Shown: one piece after another, positions 1 to 11,100 of the stretch
Layout of the letters: each line of letters starts with the position of its first letter
Numbering within the stretch: position 1 is the stretch's first letter
From: Pseudopedobacter beijingensis
GTDB taxonomy: Bacteria; Bacteroidota; Bacteroidia; Sphingobacteriales; Sphingobacteriaceae
Direction: 5' to 3'
NCBI RefSeq assembly: GCF_042678145.1
Contig: NZ_JBHUDG010000050.1
Span: 1 to 64,000 of the forward strand
DNA: 64,000 nt
The notes under the pieces: generated by a model
Databases searched by the model: none
What the model was told of the DNA's origin: nothing
Seen by the model: the letters and a program-made list of their open reading frames with translations, nothing else
Translations under genes and position numbers: made by a program

Positions 1-120
1 AATGGGTTATTAACCCTAATTTCTATTTGAGTTCTTGATGAAAGGAAGGCAAAAGTCTGAATCAATATATGAGTTATTAACTCGGAGCGCTTGTCTTAGT
101 GTACTTTTGCTTCCTTTCTC
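1..120. repeat. Palindrome-rich intergenic repeat
   Basis: Two related perfect 13-bp palindromes, GGGTTATTAACCC (4-16) and GAGTTATTAACTC (71-83), lie in a longer inverted repeat. Arms 40-56 and 103-118 (GAAAGGAAG, then CAAAAGT) pair with one bulged G. The right arm is entered through CTTAGTGTA (95-103), a motif seen again near 28.9 kb, 29.1 kb and 39.4-39.6 kb. I see no coding frame. It may continue left of the window. Confidence 0.6.
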
Positions 121-145
121 ATTCTAAATTTAACAATAACAAATC

Positions 146-245
146 TAAAGGAGCGGAGTCGAAATATGCCTTGAATGGCGCTATACAGGCTTCGACTGAG
201 TTTATCCTGAGCCCGACGAAGGGCTCAGCCTGACAAAAACCACTA
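146..245. repeat. Intergenic palindromic repeat, TTCGACTGAG type
   Basis: The segment contains a perfect hairpin, CTGAGCCC / GGGCTCAG with loop GACGAA (207-228), between CTTCGACTGAGTTTATCCTG and CCTGACAAA. A shortened relative with the same left part (CTTCGATTGAGTTTATCC) lies at 28771-28806. Such TTCGA...TGAC palindromes are common between genes in Pedobacter-like genomes. No T-run follows, so it is not a clear terminator. Confidence 0.65.
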
Positions 246-272
246 ATTTGAGACAGTCTCTTGATCTGAATT

Positions 273-776
273 TTATTTTTTCCACCAGTGGTAGTAATTA
301 TGCAATCCGTCATATTCAAAACCACATTTTGGATAAAGCTGATTGCCTATATGGTTTGTTTTTTCTGTTTCAAGCATTAATCCGCAAGCGCTGGTCTCAT
401 TACACCATTCTTTACTTCTGTCTATTAACGCTACAGATAATCCCAGTCCACGATAATCCGGATGAACAAATAAATCGCTTAAAAGCCATTGCTTTTCCAG
501 TTTAATGTAATGGTATAATTCGTACAATTGCACAAACCCAGCGGCTTTATCGCCCACATAGGCAAGAAATATATCCGACTCGCCGTTATTTATTCTATCT
601 CTTAAAAACTGCTTCCCTCTCTCGTAATCCGAAGATTGACGATAAAATACCCGGTACATATCAAATAGTTCTGCGGCATCGTCCAAATTTCCAATGGTAC
701 CTTTTACAATAGTTACTTCTCTTTCGGTTACATCCGTATTGGATAAGCTTTCTTTTGAATTTAATGTTGTTGACAT
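273..776 (-). CDS. GNAT family N-acetyltransferase
   Basis: A 167-residue protein of the Gcn5-related acetyltransferase fold, expected to move an acetyl group from acetyl-CoA to an amine; the substrate is unknown. The acetyl-CoA loop is visible as VHPDYRGLGLS, preceded by the usual strand that carries the LFV motif. I place the start at the ATG before STTLNSKES. An upstream in-frame ATG (851) would add 25 hydrophobic or His-rich residues that do not look like the family. It stands alone between a repeat block and glyA, on the same strand as glyA. Confidence 0.8.
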   Translation of the reverse strand: MSTTLNSKESLSNTDVTEREVTIVKGTIGNLDDAAELFDMYRVFYRQSSDYERGKQFLRDRINNGESDIFLAYVGDKAAGFVQLYELYHYIKLEKQWLLSDLFVHPDYRGLGLSVALIDRSKEWCNETSACGLMLETEKTNHIGNQLYPKCGFEYDGLHNYYHWWKK

Positions 777-899
777 ATGATAATATTGATTTTGATGATG
801 ATCAAATATCTTTAAAATCTGGATGAGTAATATCATCCAGATTTTAAACAAAAAGATAGTCCAGTTAGGATGTATGCAGGTAGATACCTTTGACTCAAC

Positions 900-2177
900 C
901 TATAATTCCGGATAAATAGGAAAGCTTTTTATAAATAAAGCCACTTCTTTCTTTACCTGCTGAATTTCGACATCATTATCAGCATGCATTAAAGTACGGT
1001 CAATCAGGTCTACAATTTTAATGGTGTCTGTTTCCTTTAACCCTCTTGTTGTAATTGCGGGTACTCCTACCCTTATCCCCGAGGTTATTAAAGGAGATTT
1101 ATCATCAAAAGGAATAGTATTTTTATTGGTGGTAATATTTACTTTCTCCAATATTTCCTGCGCTTGTTTACCGGTCAGGTTTTTATTTCTGAGATCAATT
1201 AATATCAAATGGTTATCGGTACCGCCTCCTACCAGATTATATCCTCTTGTAATAAATTCACTGGCCATCGCTTGTGCATTGGAAATAATCTGCTGCGTAT
1301 AAACCGTAAACTCTTCCGTTAGTACTTCCCCAAAAGCGATTGCTTTAGCCGCAATAACGTGTTCTAACGGACCTCCTTGTGTTCCTGGAAAAACCGAAAG
1401 ATCTAATACCTGAGACATGGGACGTATTTTCCCTTTAGGGTCTTTTATACCTAAAGGATTTTCGAAATCATGCCTAAGCATAATAACACCTCCACGTGGA
1501 CCACGTAATGTTTTATGTGTGGTTGAAGTAACGATATGACAATGATCAAACGGATCGTTCAATATCTTTTTAGCTATTAAACCTGCCGGATGTGCAATAT
1601 CTGCCAACACAATTGCTCCTATTCTATCAGCAACATCACGAACCCGTTTATAATCCCAATCTCGGCTGTATGCAGAACCTCCGCATATAATCATCTTTGG
1701 GCGTTCTTTTAAAGCTATTTCTTCCAGCTGGTTGTAATCTACCAAGCCGGTATCAGGATGAAGACCGTAAAATAGAGTCTGGTAATTTTTACCGCTGAAA
1801 TTGGCCGAACTACCATGTGTCAGATGTCCCCCCATCGCCAGATTTAATCCCAAAATTTTATCACCTGGTTTAATACAAGCCTGAAAAACTGCAGCATTGG
1901 CCTGAGATCCACTATGTGGCTGAACATTTGCCCAGCTTAAATTAAATATCTTTTTTAAGCGATCTATAGCTATATTCTCTATCTGATCTACAAATTCGCA
2001 ACCTCCATAATAACGTTTTCCAGGATACCCTTCTGCATATTTATTGGTCAGAACTGTACCCATAGCTTCAATAACCTGCAAAGACGCAAAGTTTTCAGAG
2101 GCTATCAGTTCTATACTATTTTGTTGACGATACAGTTCATCCTGTATCAATGAAAAAATGTGATTGTCTCTTACCAT
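900..2177 (-). CDS. glyA: Serine hydroxymethyltransferase
   Basis: A PLP enzyme that interconverts serine plus tetrahydrofolate with glycine plus 5,10-methylene-tetrahydrofolate in the cytoplasm. Its 425 residues match the family length. The signature STTHKTLRGPRGG is intact, with the PLP lysine at about residue 222, and the N-terminal ELIASENF motif is present. The start MVRDNHIF puts ELIASENF at the expected distance. Only about 50 bp separate it from the upstream aminotransferase, so cotranscription is possible. Confidence 0.97.
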   Translation of the reverse strand: MVRDNHIFSLIQDELYRQQNSIELIASENFASLQVIEAMGTVLTNKYAEGYPGKRYYGGCEFVDQIENIAIDRLKKIFNLSWANVQPHSGSQANAAVFQACIKPGDKILGLNLAMGGHLTHGSSANFSGKNYQTLFYGLHPDTGLVDYNQLEEIALKERPKMIICGGSAYSRDWDYKRVRDVADRIGAIVLADIAHPAGLIAKKILNDPFDHCHIVTSTTHKTLRGPRGGVIMLRHDFENPLGIKDPKGKIRPMSQVLDLSVFPGTQGGPLEHVIAAKAIAFGEVLTEEFTVYTQQIISNAQAMASEFITRGYNLVGGGTDNHLILIDLRNKNLTGKQAQEILEKVNITTNKNTIPFDDKSPLITSGIRVGVPAITTRGLKETDTIKIVDLIDRTLMHADNDVEIQQVKKEVALFIKSFPIYPEL

Positions 2178-2230
2178 ACTCTATTTATATTAAAATGTAT
2201 CATACTGATTATTAAGTATAAAAACACGAT

Positions 2231-3379
2231 TTATTTAAGTTCTGTTTTAAGTGCTTTCAGAAAAACATCTGCTTCTTTAAAACTTATATTCAGGGCAGGT
2301 AATAACCTGATTATATTAGGCTTAGCCTCTCCTGTAAAAATATAATGCTTATGAATCAGATTAGTCCGGGTATTAGAAAATTCCGGAGGCAGTTCTATAC
2401 CTATCATTAGACCTTTACCCCGCACTTCCTGAATTGTTTTTATCTCTTTAAGTTCCTGTAAAAGATAATTACCCACCATTGCCGCATTGTCTATGAGTTT
2501 ATCCTGTTCCATAATCTCAATAACTGCTAAAGCTGCAGCACAGGCTAAAGGATTACCACCAAAAGTGGTACCCAGCATCCCTTGCTCCGGTTTTAATTTA
2601 GGACTAATTAACAAACCTCCGATAGGAAATCCGTTCCCCATTCCTTTGGCTATGGTATAAATATCTGCGTTAACACGGGCATAATCATGAGCAAAAAATA
2701 AACCACTTCTTCCATATCCGCACTGTATGGAATCTGCAATAAAATAGGCCCCATATTTATTACACAGCCACCGTATAGTTGCCAGAAAATGAAGATCCGA
2801 AACACGAATCCCCCCAACGCCCTGTATACCTTCAACTATAACAGAAGATATTTCTCTTCCGTGTTGTGCAAAGGTATTTTGTAAGGCGTCTATATCATTA
2901 TGCGGAAGAAAAATCACATTATCTGTTTCATTTACAGGCGCAATAATGTTTGGATTATCTGTTGCAGCAACGGTTAATGATGTACGCCCATGAAAAGCAT
3001 TTTTAAACGAAATAATTTTCTTTCTGCCATTGGCAAATGAGGCAAGCTTTAAAGCATTCTCATTAGCTTCTGCTCCCGAATTGCATAAAAACAGACTGTA
3101 ATCTGTTTTCCCGGATATATGACCTATTTTTTCTGCCAACTGCTGTTGTACAGGTATTTTTACGCTATTGGAATAAAACCCTAAATTGTTTAGCTGGCTG
3201 GTAAGACGTTTTACATAATGGGGATGAGTATGTCCAATAGAAATAACCGCATGACCACCAAATAAATCTAAATATTTCTGTCCTCTTTCGTCCCAAATAT
3301 GACTGCCTATTCCTTTGACTATACCAACGTCTGTTCTAGCATATACATCAAATAAATCCATATCCCTTTTTATTTGCAA
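2231..3379 (-). CDS. argD: Acetyl- or succinylornithine aminotransferase
   Basis: A class-III PLP aminotransferase of 382 residues. It resembles the Bacteroidetes ArgD group, which acts on N-succinyl- or N-acetylornithine in arginine synthesis. Visible are LDLFGGHAVISIGH near residue 40, NSGAEANENALKLA near 100, the PLP lysine in AKGMGNGFP (about K245) and GTTFGGNPLACA. The usual DEIQ/DEVQ motif reads DSIQ (about 216-219): the PLP-binding Asp is kept but the Glu is replaced by Ser. No other arg gene is adjacent, so an accessory aminotransferase role cannot be excluded. Confidence 0.8.
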   Translation of the reverse strand: MQIKRDMDLFDVYARTDVGIVKGIGSHIWDERGQKYLDLFGGHAVISIGHTHPHYVKRLTSQLNNLGFYSNSVKIPVQQQLAEKIGHISGKTDYSLFLCNSGAEANENALKLASFANGRKKIISFKNAFHGRTSLTVAATDNPNIIAPVNETDNVIFLPHNDIDALQNTFAQHGREISSVIVEGIQGVGGIRVSDLHFLATIRWLCNKYGAYFIADSIQCGYGRSGLFFAHDYARVNADIYTIAKGMGNGFPIGGLLISPKLKPEQGMLGTTFGGNPLACAAALAVIEIMEQDKLIDNAAMVGNYLLQELKEIKTIQEVRGKGLMIGIELPPEFSNTRTNLIHKHYIFTGEAKPNIIRLLPALNISFKEADVFLKALKTELK

Positions 3380-3447
3380 ATATCCGGGGATTAAGAAACT
3401 TATTTATAGTCCAGCTTTAGAATATACCAGTAGTCCAATACTATGCC

Positions 3448-3477
3448 GTAAAAAGAGATTATCATGATAAATCTTTC
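3448..3477 (-). terminator. Possible terminator after the envelope operon
   Basis: On the minus strand AGATT-TATCATGATA-ATCT forms a short hairpin followed by CTTTTT. It lies about 85 bp downstream of the stop of the fibronectin-III gene. The stem is short and AT-rich, so support is modest. Confidence 0.4.
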
Positions 3478-3560
3478 TGTAAATATTATATTCTCTCCAA
3501 CGTCTCATAAGATAATGCATAAACATTGCCGTTTCCTATCTATTGTAATAGTTGGTCTTA

Positions 3561-5081
3561 TTAATTTACCTGCAATATTTTTGAGCCTTCATTTTCTATC
3601 CCTTTTTTATCAATGGTAATGAGCTTGTATATATTGAGCTGACCGGCTTGGTAATTTTTTGTAGCTACGGCTTCCATATCTCCATTGATGGTTTCTATAA
3701 GCACAAATTTTTTTCCGTCCCATTTATAGAGTTTATAAGAAGCTACATCCATATTCGGAATTGTCCACTTGAGAATGAGCTCTCCTTCAATAAATGCAGC
3801 TTTCAGGTATTTAGGACCAAAATTACGTTCGTATGCATTATGATAGGTAAAAGGCAAACTAAATGCACTCGAACGATTTTCCTGTATGGCTTTCATTTTA
3901 TAAGTATCGCCATCTTTAGGTTTTGGGATTTCTAAATAGTTCTTTAAAGCGGGTATTGTTCCATTGGCCAATAACTTAAAATCTGCATCGCCTTTTGACT
4001 TGAGATAAACAGTAAATGCCGCATTATTTTCATTTTGTAGGCTATCTGTTGTCCATACGAGATGGTAAGTGGTATCGTTAGTGGTTAAAACTCTTAAATC
4101 TTGTGGCGCATTTAAAGGAACTGTCATGTTTTTATAGAATACAACAACTGTATCAGAAGCTAAGCTTTTATGGTAAGAATTACTTTCGGCTACAACAATA
4201 TATTGGTACATGGCATTATTCTCCAGTGTCGACAAACTATCTGTCCATTGATATTTTTTGGTATTGTTTGCCGTGATAGCTAATGATGCAGCAACAAATT
4301 CTCCTTGATTTTGTGCTCTTTTGCGTACATAAAATGCTTTGCTATATTCATCATCACTTTCCCACGAAACGGTAATGTGCTTATTTGTTTGTGTTGCTTT
4401 TATATGTTGTACTTTGGCAGGGATAATGGTAAAATCGGGCATGGTAAATACCGATGCAGACTGATAAATGCGGTCTGAATTATAAGGTATCATATCAATT
4501 CTATAGAAAAAAGCTTCGTTGGCATCATCTACGCGGTCTGTGTAAGTGGTTTCATTACCATTAAGCATGGCAACAGATTTAAAACCGGTATCTTTTTTAC
4601 GACTGCGCTGAATAATAATTCCTTTTACCATAAAGTTGTTTTTCATCTCCCACGATAGTATTACGGCATTTGTACCCCTTAAGTTTTGTACTTTAATATT
4701 TCCAGCAACAGGAATAAGGTCGGCCGGATAGGCATACGTCCATACTTCGTCACTTTTTGCTTCATTGTTTATCAAGGTCTCTATACGATACTGATAAACT
4801 CCGGGGTTTTTCCGGGTGAAAGTATCTACATACATCCACATACTGTTACCCGGTATTTTTTTATTGGTTTTTATCAATTCATCAGCATTTTTGCTCTTAC
4901 GATAAATATTTATAATAATACTGTCTATTGATACCTGAGGATGATATTGGAGTAGTACATCTCCGCCATCGTATTTTGCAGTGAGGATGGGTGGAGCAGT
5001 TTGCTGTTGTAGCTGTGCTTTTACTTTAAAGCATGTTATTGTAAAAAACATTAACAGCATGTATTTTAATGGTTTCATCAT
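3561..5081 (-). CDS. Secreted fibronectin type III repeat protein
   Basis: A 506-residue exported protein with an N-terminal signal peptide (hydrophobic MLLMFFTITCF, then KVKAQ). The rest reads as four or five tandem fibronectin-III-like beta-sandwich domains, with recurrent patterns such as VILSWEMK, ITVSWESD, YHLVWTTD and LILKWTIP. No catalytic motif or T9SS sorting tail is apparent. It is the last gene of a three-gene minus-strand operon, 21 bp after the 2175-residue protein, so it probably serves the same envelope assembly. The function is unknown to me. Confidence 0.75.
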   Translation of the reverse strand: MMKPLKYMLLMFFTITCFKVKAQLQQQTAPPILTAKYDGGDVLLQYHPQVSIDSIIINIYRKSKNADELIKTNKKIPGNSMWMYVDTFTRKNPGVYQYRIETLINNEAKSDEVWTYAYPADLIPVAGNIKVQNLRGTNAVILSWEMKNNFMVKGIIIQRSRKKDTGFKSVAMLNGNETTYTDRVDDANEAFFYRIDMIPYNSDRIYQSASVFTMPDFTIIPAKVQHIKATQTNKHITVSWESDDEYSKAFYVRKRAQNQGEFVAASLAITANNTKKYQWTDSLSTLENNAMYQYIVVAESNSYHKSLASDTVVVFYKNMTVPLNAPQDLRVLTTNDTTYHLVWTTDSLQNENNAAFTVYLKSKGDADFKLLANGTIPALKNYLEIPKPKDGDTYKMKAIQENRSSAFSLPFTYHNAYERNFGPKYLKAAFIEGELILKWTIPNMDVASYKLYKWDGKKFVLIETINGDMEAVATKNYQAGQLNIYKLITIDKKGIENEGSKILQVN

Positions 5082-5102
5082 CTGTCTAAATTTAATTTGC
5101 GT

Positions 5103-8100
5103 TTACCTGAGAGACGGTTTAAAGGTGAATTTGTCCTTGTCTTTCGTCATGTTCAAATCCAATCCTATACCTAAAGAGCCTACACAATAATTAATTCTAC
5201 CATTTATGCCAAACAATAAGTTCCCGGTCAGTCCTTCGCTGCTATTAAATTTCATGTTGAAATTGCCATTGGTTCCTCCTGAAAGTCCAATAGTACATAA
5301 CTGTAAATCGTAGTAACAGGATGCCTGAGCAAAAGCTTTACCTCCTATACTTATTTCTGTTCCATTAAGGTACGCATATAGGTCTATTCCTGCCGAGAAA
5401 TCAAATACGGGGACAAAGACACCCACTATAGGGATACTGTTAAGGCTTGGTCCGGGTAAGTGCGGAAAATCGTCTTTACCGAGTGTCTTCATTACGTTTA
5501 CATAAAAACCTTTAAGCCCGGTATTGAATGTTGAAGGTAGCTCGTTATATAAAGTAACATTAAGCAGTTTGTTTTTCATATAACCCGGCAAGGCACCATT
5601 GTAATACCCTAAGGCTATACCACTCTGAAAACCGCCAAATATGGCTGCCGGCAATGCACTTACTTCGGCATTTGTAATGGCGCCTACCAATACAAAACCT
5701 TTACTGTCCATTTGTAAATCTACAGTACCGGCATGAACAATTACCGGGCCTAGAGGAAAGTTTTGACCACTAAAAGCTAATGCACCCTGAAAAATTTTGT
5801 TTTCAAAATCGAATGCTAAACTCAAATCGCCAAAAGGTGTGCTGATATCTGATAATTTTATGGCCTTATTGGAATTTTTATCGGTTTCTATTCCGCCTTT
5901 TATTTCGAAATCGATTTCGTCATTTCCTTTTTCTAAAAGGTTCTTACCCGCTATGATATAATTTTTTGGACGACCTGTAAATTTAAGATTGTTCCAAATG
6001 TTATTAACCACCTTGGTACCACCGCTTACAATGCTCAACGATTTATCGCCCATTATAATTTCCTGATTATCCAAAAAATTCATGATAATGGTATTTTGTG
6101 TGGCTGTCGTTGTTTTATTGAGCCTGCCCCGTAAACCGGGTATGGCATCTGCAAGGGAATTTTTGTAAATCAGTACTTTTCCTTCAGCTGTTAGATTATT
6201 GAGGCTAAGCGTAAATTTATCGGCCTCGAAACGAACTTTTCCGGCTGCTTCTATTTCTATCGGTAACTTATCTACCGATAGGTTAACTGTACCGTTATCT
6301 TTAGCAAATTTAAAACGGCTGGTGATATTGTTGTTAGCTCCAGGTATATTAATATCGCTGTTGCCAATAAGTGTAAAGAAGTTGTTTCCTACCTCTATAC
6401 CACTTAATGTTTGAGAAACTACATTATAATAATTGAGCTTTTTCTCATCCAATATCAGGGTGGTATGCTTGGCATCGCTGTATGCACTAAATATTCTAAC
6501 ATCTATGGTTTGACCACTAAGCCCGGGTAGGTTTCCTGCATATGCCACCACTGTATTTTCTATACCTGAAAGGTTTAAGCGATAATGTGGCTTTTGGTCG
6601 AATGGTGCTGCATCATCATAGCTTAATGTAAGTTTAGCATTCGGCCTTATGTTAAGTGGTACTACACCGCCTAATGTTAATGCTTCGTTACCATTCAGGT
6701 TTATGCTCCCTAGGTCAATAGCTTTGGGCATAAGCATAATATTGTTGAGCGTTACTTGTGGCAAATCTGTTGCCAGCACACCATTGATTACTTTAAATCC
6801 GCCCTGATTAATATCGTAGGCAAGTCCTTTTCCTTTGATAGTCCATTTTTCGAGTGGTATATTAATTTCTCCGGTGTATTGATTCCATTCAATGTTGTTC
6901 CGGCTTATTTTGATTTGTCCAGCCTGAATAGTATTTATACCCACCAATGGGATTTGCAAATTTACACTGGCATCTAGATAAAAAGCGGTTTTATCAAAAG
7001 TACCGGAAGTTAATTGAGCAGGGAAATTATGTATCTGAAAATCTGATTTTCCATACAGTGCCATAAGATTGTAGCTAGTAACAGGCTGACTTCCTCTATT
7101 GGCATACAAAACAGGTAGAAGTGTTGTTGCAATAGTTATCAGTTGTCCATTAGGAAGCCTTGTTCCAACCGGTATATTCAACAGAAACATACCGGAATAT
7201 TGATAACTAAAATTGAAAGATAATTTTGAAGTGATGTAACCTTTTAATACACCATTACCTCCATTTTTTTCTATGTTAAGTTTTTGCAGGGAATTTGCGG
7301 CATCCGTACCCAGAACCTCAAAATTGTAATCATTAAAGGCTATAACTTTATAAGCGGTAAGTTCTAATGGTACTTTTTCATTTAAGGGTTCTATGGTAGT
7401 ACCCGTAGTTCCTTGTATAAGTCTTACTGCCAGCGCATTAAATGGCAACTTTAAAGTACTATCGGCAGGCTTAAAAGTATTGTTGCCCGGTATTTTCACA
7501 AAACTGCCCTTTAAGCTAGTTGCTTGTGCGGTAGTATTGATACTGCTCACCTCAATGGGAATACCCCAAATTTCAGCTTTAGCATTGAGCGTTGTAAGCT
7601 CAAAGTTAGCTGTGCTTTTACCTATTGCTGATGTTCCTTTTGACATTTGTTCTTGAAGGATATAAGCTTCGTTACCACTTTTTACGGCATATACTTTTAC
7701 AGGTAGATTGCCTTGAATAGAAATGGTAGTACTCATTCTAGGCGCACTCAATGCTTGTACGGAGCCGCCACCACTAGTAACGGAAATAAAGCCTACATTA
7801 CTTTCAACATTGTTCAGTGTATAGTTACCATTGGCATCGGTATAGGTTTCTGTCTGCACTTCGCCATCGGCATTGGTGCCGGTTATGGTATAAACTCTGG
7901 CATTAGCCACCGGCTTTTTGGTTTTGGCATCTACTACGGTTCCGGTAATGGTTTGTCCGGTTTTTAAAACAATATTAATCAATGTAGCTGTTTTGCTCAA
8001 GGGTATAATTTTATAATCGTCGTATTTAACATAACCATTTGCAGTAACTGATATCTTAAATTCATCATCTGTATTAGCAAGTGCTATTTCATTGGTTAAA

Positions 8101-11100
8101 CCAGTGCTTTGGGTCAAATACAATAATCTGGACATGTTTCCGATAGTAATCTTTGCCTTGTCAATCGGTTTTCCATCTTCATCAATCACTTTAAACTGCA
8201 CCCTATGCAGCTTTTCTTTCAGTACTATTTTGCCATCTGTATTGTTAAGAATATTAGAGATTTTGCTTATACTACCATCTGCTTTGATGTTAACAAGGTT
8301 TAGCTTTTCTGCAAAATAATTATCAACTGTGGGCACAAGCTCTATGCTTTGCATACCTGTTGGGACATTACTGATATTAAAATAACCGGTTTTGTCATTT
8401 TTAATATATGGCCCGCTGCCTACCCTGATGTTACAACTTACCGGTTCATTCTTCTCGTTAACAATATAGCCACTTAATTTTCCGGCTCCCTCCATTTCCT
8501 GTTCAACCGTAGCAGGAAAGCGTTCACCCGGCAATATTTGCTGGCCGGCTGCTATTTCTTTATTTTTAAAACCGGTTTTCGAAAGTATAATATACCATTT
8601 CGCATTTTCGTTAATATCTGTAAGTTTAAAATATCCGTTTTCATTGGTAATACCATTATCTACTTTTGCAAGGTTAGTTTTTAAATCAATTGATATCATT
8701 TGAACCTGAACAGAGGGGATTCCCTGAGGTATGCCATTTTGTATGGTAACCGCTCTCAGGTAAATCTCCGGTTTCTGCGGTTCAACCGGCAATGATACTT
8801 TTCCGGTGCTTACCTCAAAATCAGAATTGAACGGTGCAATAAGCCCCGTCATATCCACCTGCTGCTTGTTGCCAATAGCGTCGCTCGATGTAGTTTTATA
8901 GGTTACTGTACCATCAAATGGATTATTAACGGCTACTGCTTTATGTGTATGGGCAAGCAGTAGATTTTTGAAGGTGGCCATTCCATTAGCATTGGTTTTT
9001 GCAATATCTGTAATTCCATTATTGCTCTGTGCGTAACTATCAGCATTGGCTTCTACAGGTATGGTTTCCGGATTATCTTTAAAGGAAGTAAAATTGGTAG
9101 GAATAGAAAGTATGTCATTTACACCGGCTTTTATTTGTACGGGTACTTGTGTTTCGGTTATTTGCACCTCGTAATTTGGGATACCGTTACCAGCGGTTAT
9201 ACTTTGTTTTTCTATGTTTTTTGATGCTGAAACAGTTACTTCCACATTGTACGATTTTACAAACACAATATCATCGGCAACAGTAGTTGTTTTGCCTGAT
9301 TTTGGAAAAACAATTAAATCAGGGCTGGTATAGTAGCTAGTTTCTGCACTCATTAAATTTGGATTGCTGCTAATGTAATACCAATTTTCGCCCACTATTA
9401 ATTTGGCAGCACCAAAATAACTGTAACCATTTTGCGAGCCTATGTAGCCGAACTTCTTATCGGCAGGAAAAGTAAATGCATAACTCCCATCGACCTTGGC
9501 TTTTGTGGTAGATATTAAGGTATTATAAGGTATTTTTAAACCGTTTAAAGGAAGTTGTTCATTGTTGTAATCAAGTTGGTCAAGCAATGTTATTTCTGTA
9601 AATTTCGTAGGATTTTTGCTGTTGCTTTTATAAATTACATAAACCAGGTTCAGCATTACGTTTTTAAGCGGATATTGTTTGTTGCCTGTAGGCGAAACCA
9701 TAGGAAAACGATTAATAGCTGCAACATCAGGAAACTTATCATTATCATAGCTATCCTGATATATTGTTCCGGCAATACCGGTTATGGCTTTAGTGGTAAC
9801 TTGCGGAAATGCCAAATTGGTTTCTTTTGGTTTTTCGCCCACATCTTTATAGCGATAATACAAACGACCTGTTACTGATGACGAAACCGGTGTGTTTACA
9901 ATAGTTTTCTCTTCTTCAGTATAAGTAAAACTTACAGGTAGGCTTTGTCCGTTATTTTCTATGCGTGATAAGGCTGGTTTACCTTCGGCAAGTAATTTCT
10001 TTTGTTCTGCATAATACCAGCCGGTATCGGCAGGAAAGGCCGTAACTAAAACAGCATAAGCAGAACCGGCTATTAACCCACCCGCTGTGATGTCTGATTT
10101 GGTTAAATCTGTGTTAGGATTAAAGTTCAGACTTGTGCCATTTGTTTTTTTGCTAAAAATAACCATATTGGCACTTACAGCCTCATTTAAAGTAATGCCT
10201 TTGGGTATGCTGATGATTTTCACTTCATAGTTTAAAGGATAGCTTAAACCTTTAACTGCATCCCAGCCTATGCTGATAAGGGGTTGCATATTGTTAGCAA
10301 GCTGCTGATAAGTGCTTCCGGTTTTTGGCGAACTGATTTGAGGAGCCTTTGCTAATCCCTCTGTATTTTGAATAGCAGATGTGTAGCTAAAGGTATAAAT
10401 ACTACTCCACCCATCATTATCAAAACTTAAACTATTGTCGTTAATGGTTGCTTTAACTCTCCATGCATATTTTTTTCCGTCAACAAGCGTAAAATCTTTA
10501 CTGGTTTGAAGGTATTGGTTTTGGTTAAGTGTTTTGTTGAATAGAAAACTGTTTTTGCTAAATAAAACAGCAGTATTAGTAGCGCTAGCAGGTACTTCTA
10601 CTACTTGCAGAGTGTAATTAATTGGATTGATGTAATTGGTCTTACTCCACAAAAAAGCTAAGCTAGCATTATCTGCTGCCTTCAAAATCATATCATTAGC
10701 CGGACTGATAAGTTGTGGTGCTTCCTCTATCTTGCCATAAGTAAAAATGCCGGCCGCACTAAATCCATCGTTTTTAAAAATAATATTGCCGAGTGGGTCA
10801 ATGGCTTTTATTCTCCATGCATAAGTTGTATTGGGTTTTAGCGGTGGGTCTGAGGGTGAAAGTACATAAGATGTACTGGTGAGCGTTCTGTTAATTAAAG
10901 GAAATGAGCTTGCATTTAAAATCTGATTGGGATCTGCTTTTACCAGAGCAGGCATTTCTGCCAGTTGAAACTGATATTGCGTACCCATAGGTACCGTTGT
11001 GGTATTTACCCAGTTAAAGATTACACTCTGAGGAGTTGTGGCTGCAATACTTATGGCATTTAAAGGATTTATCAATATGGGTGCATCTGGATAGGATATG

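Noticed and set aside
6199..9878. Plus-strand open frames of 70-107 codons within 6.2-9.9 kb
   Set aside because: They are antisense to the 2175-residue gene and lack any family pattern.
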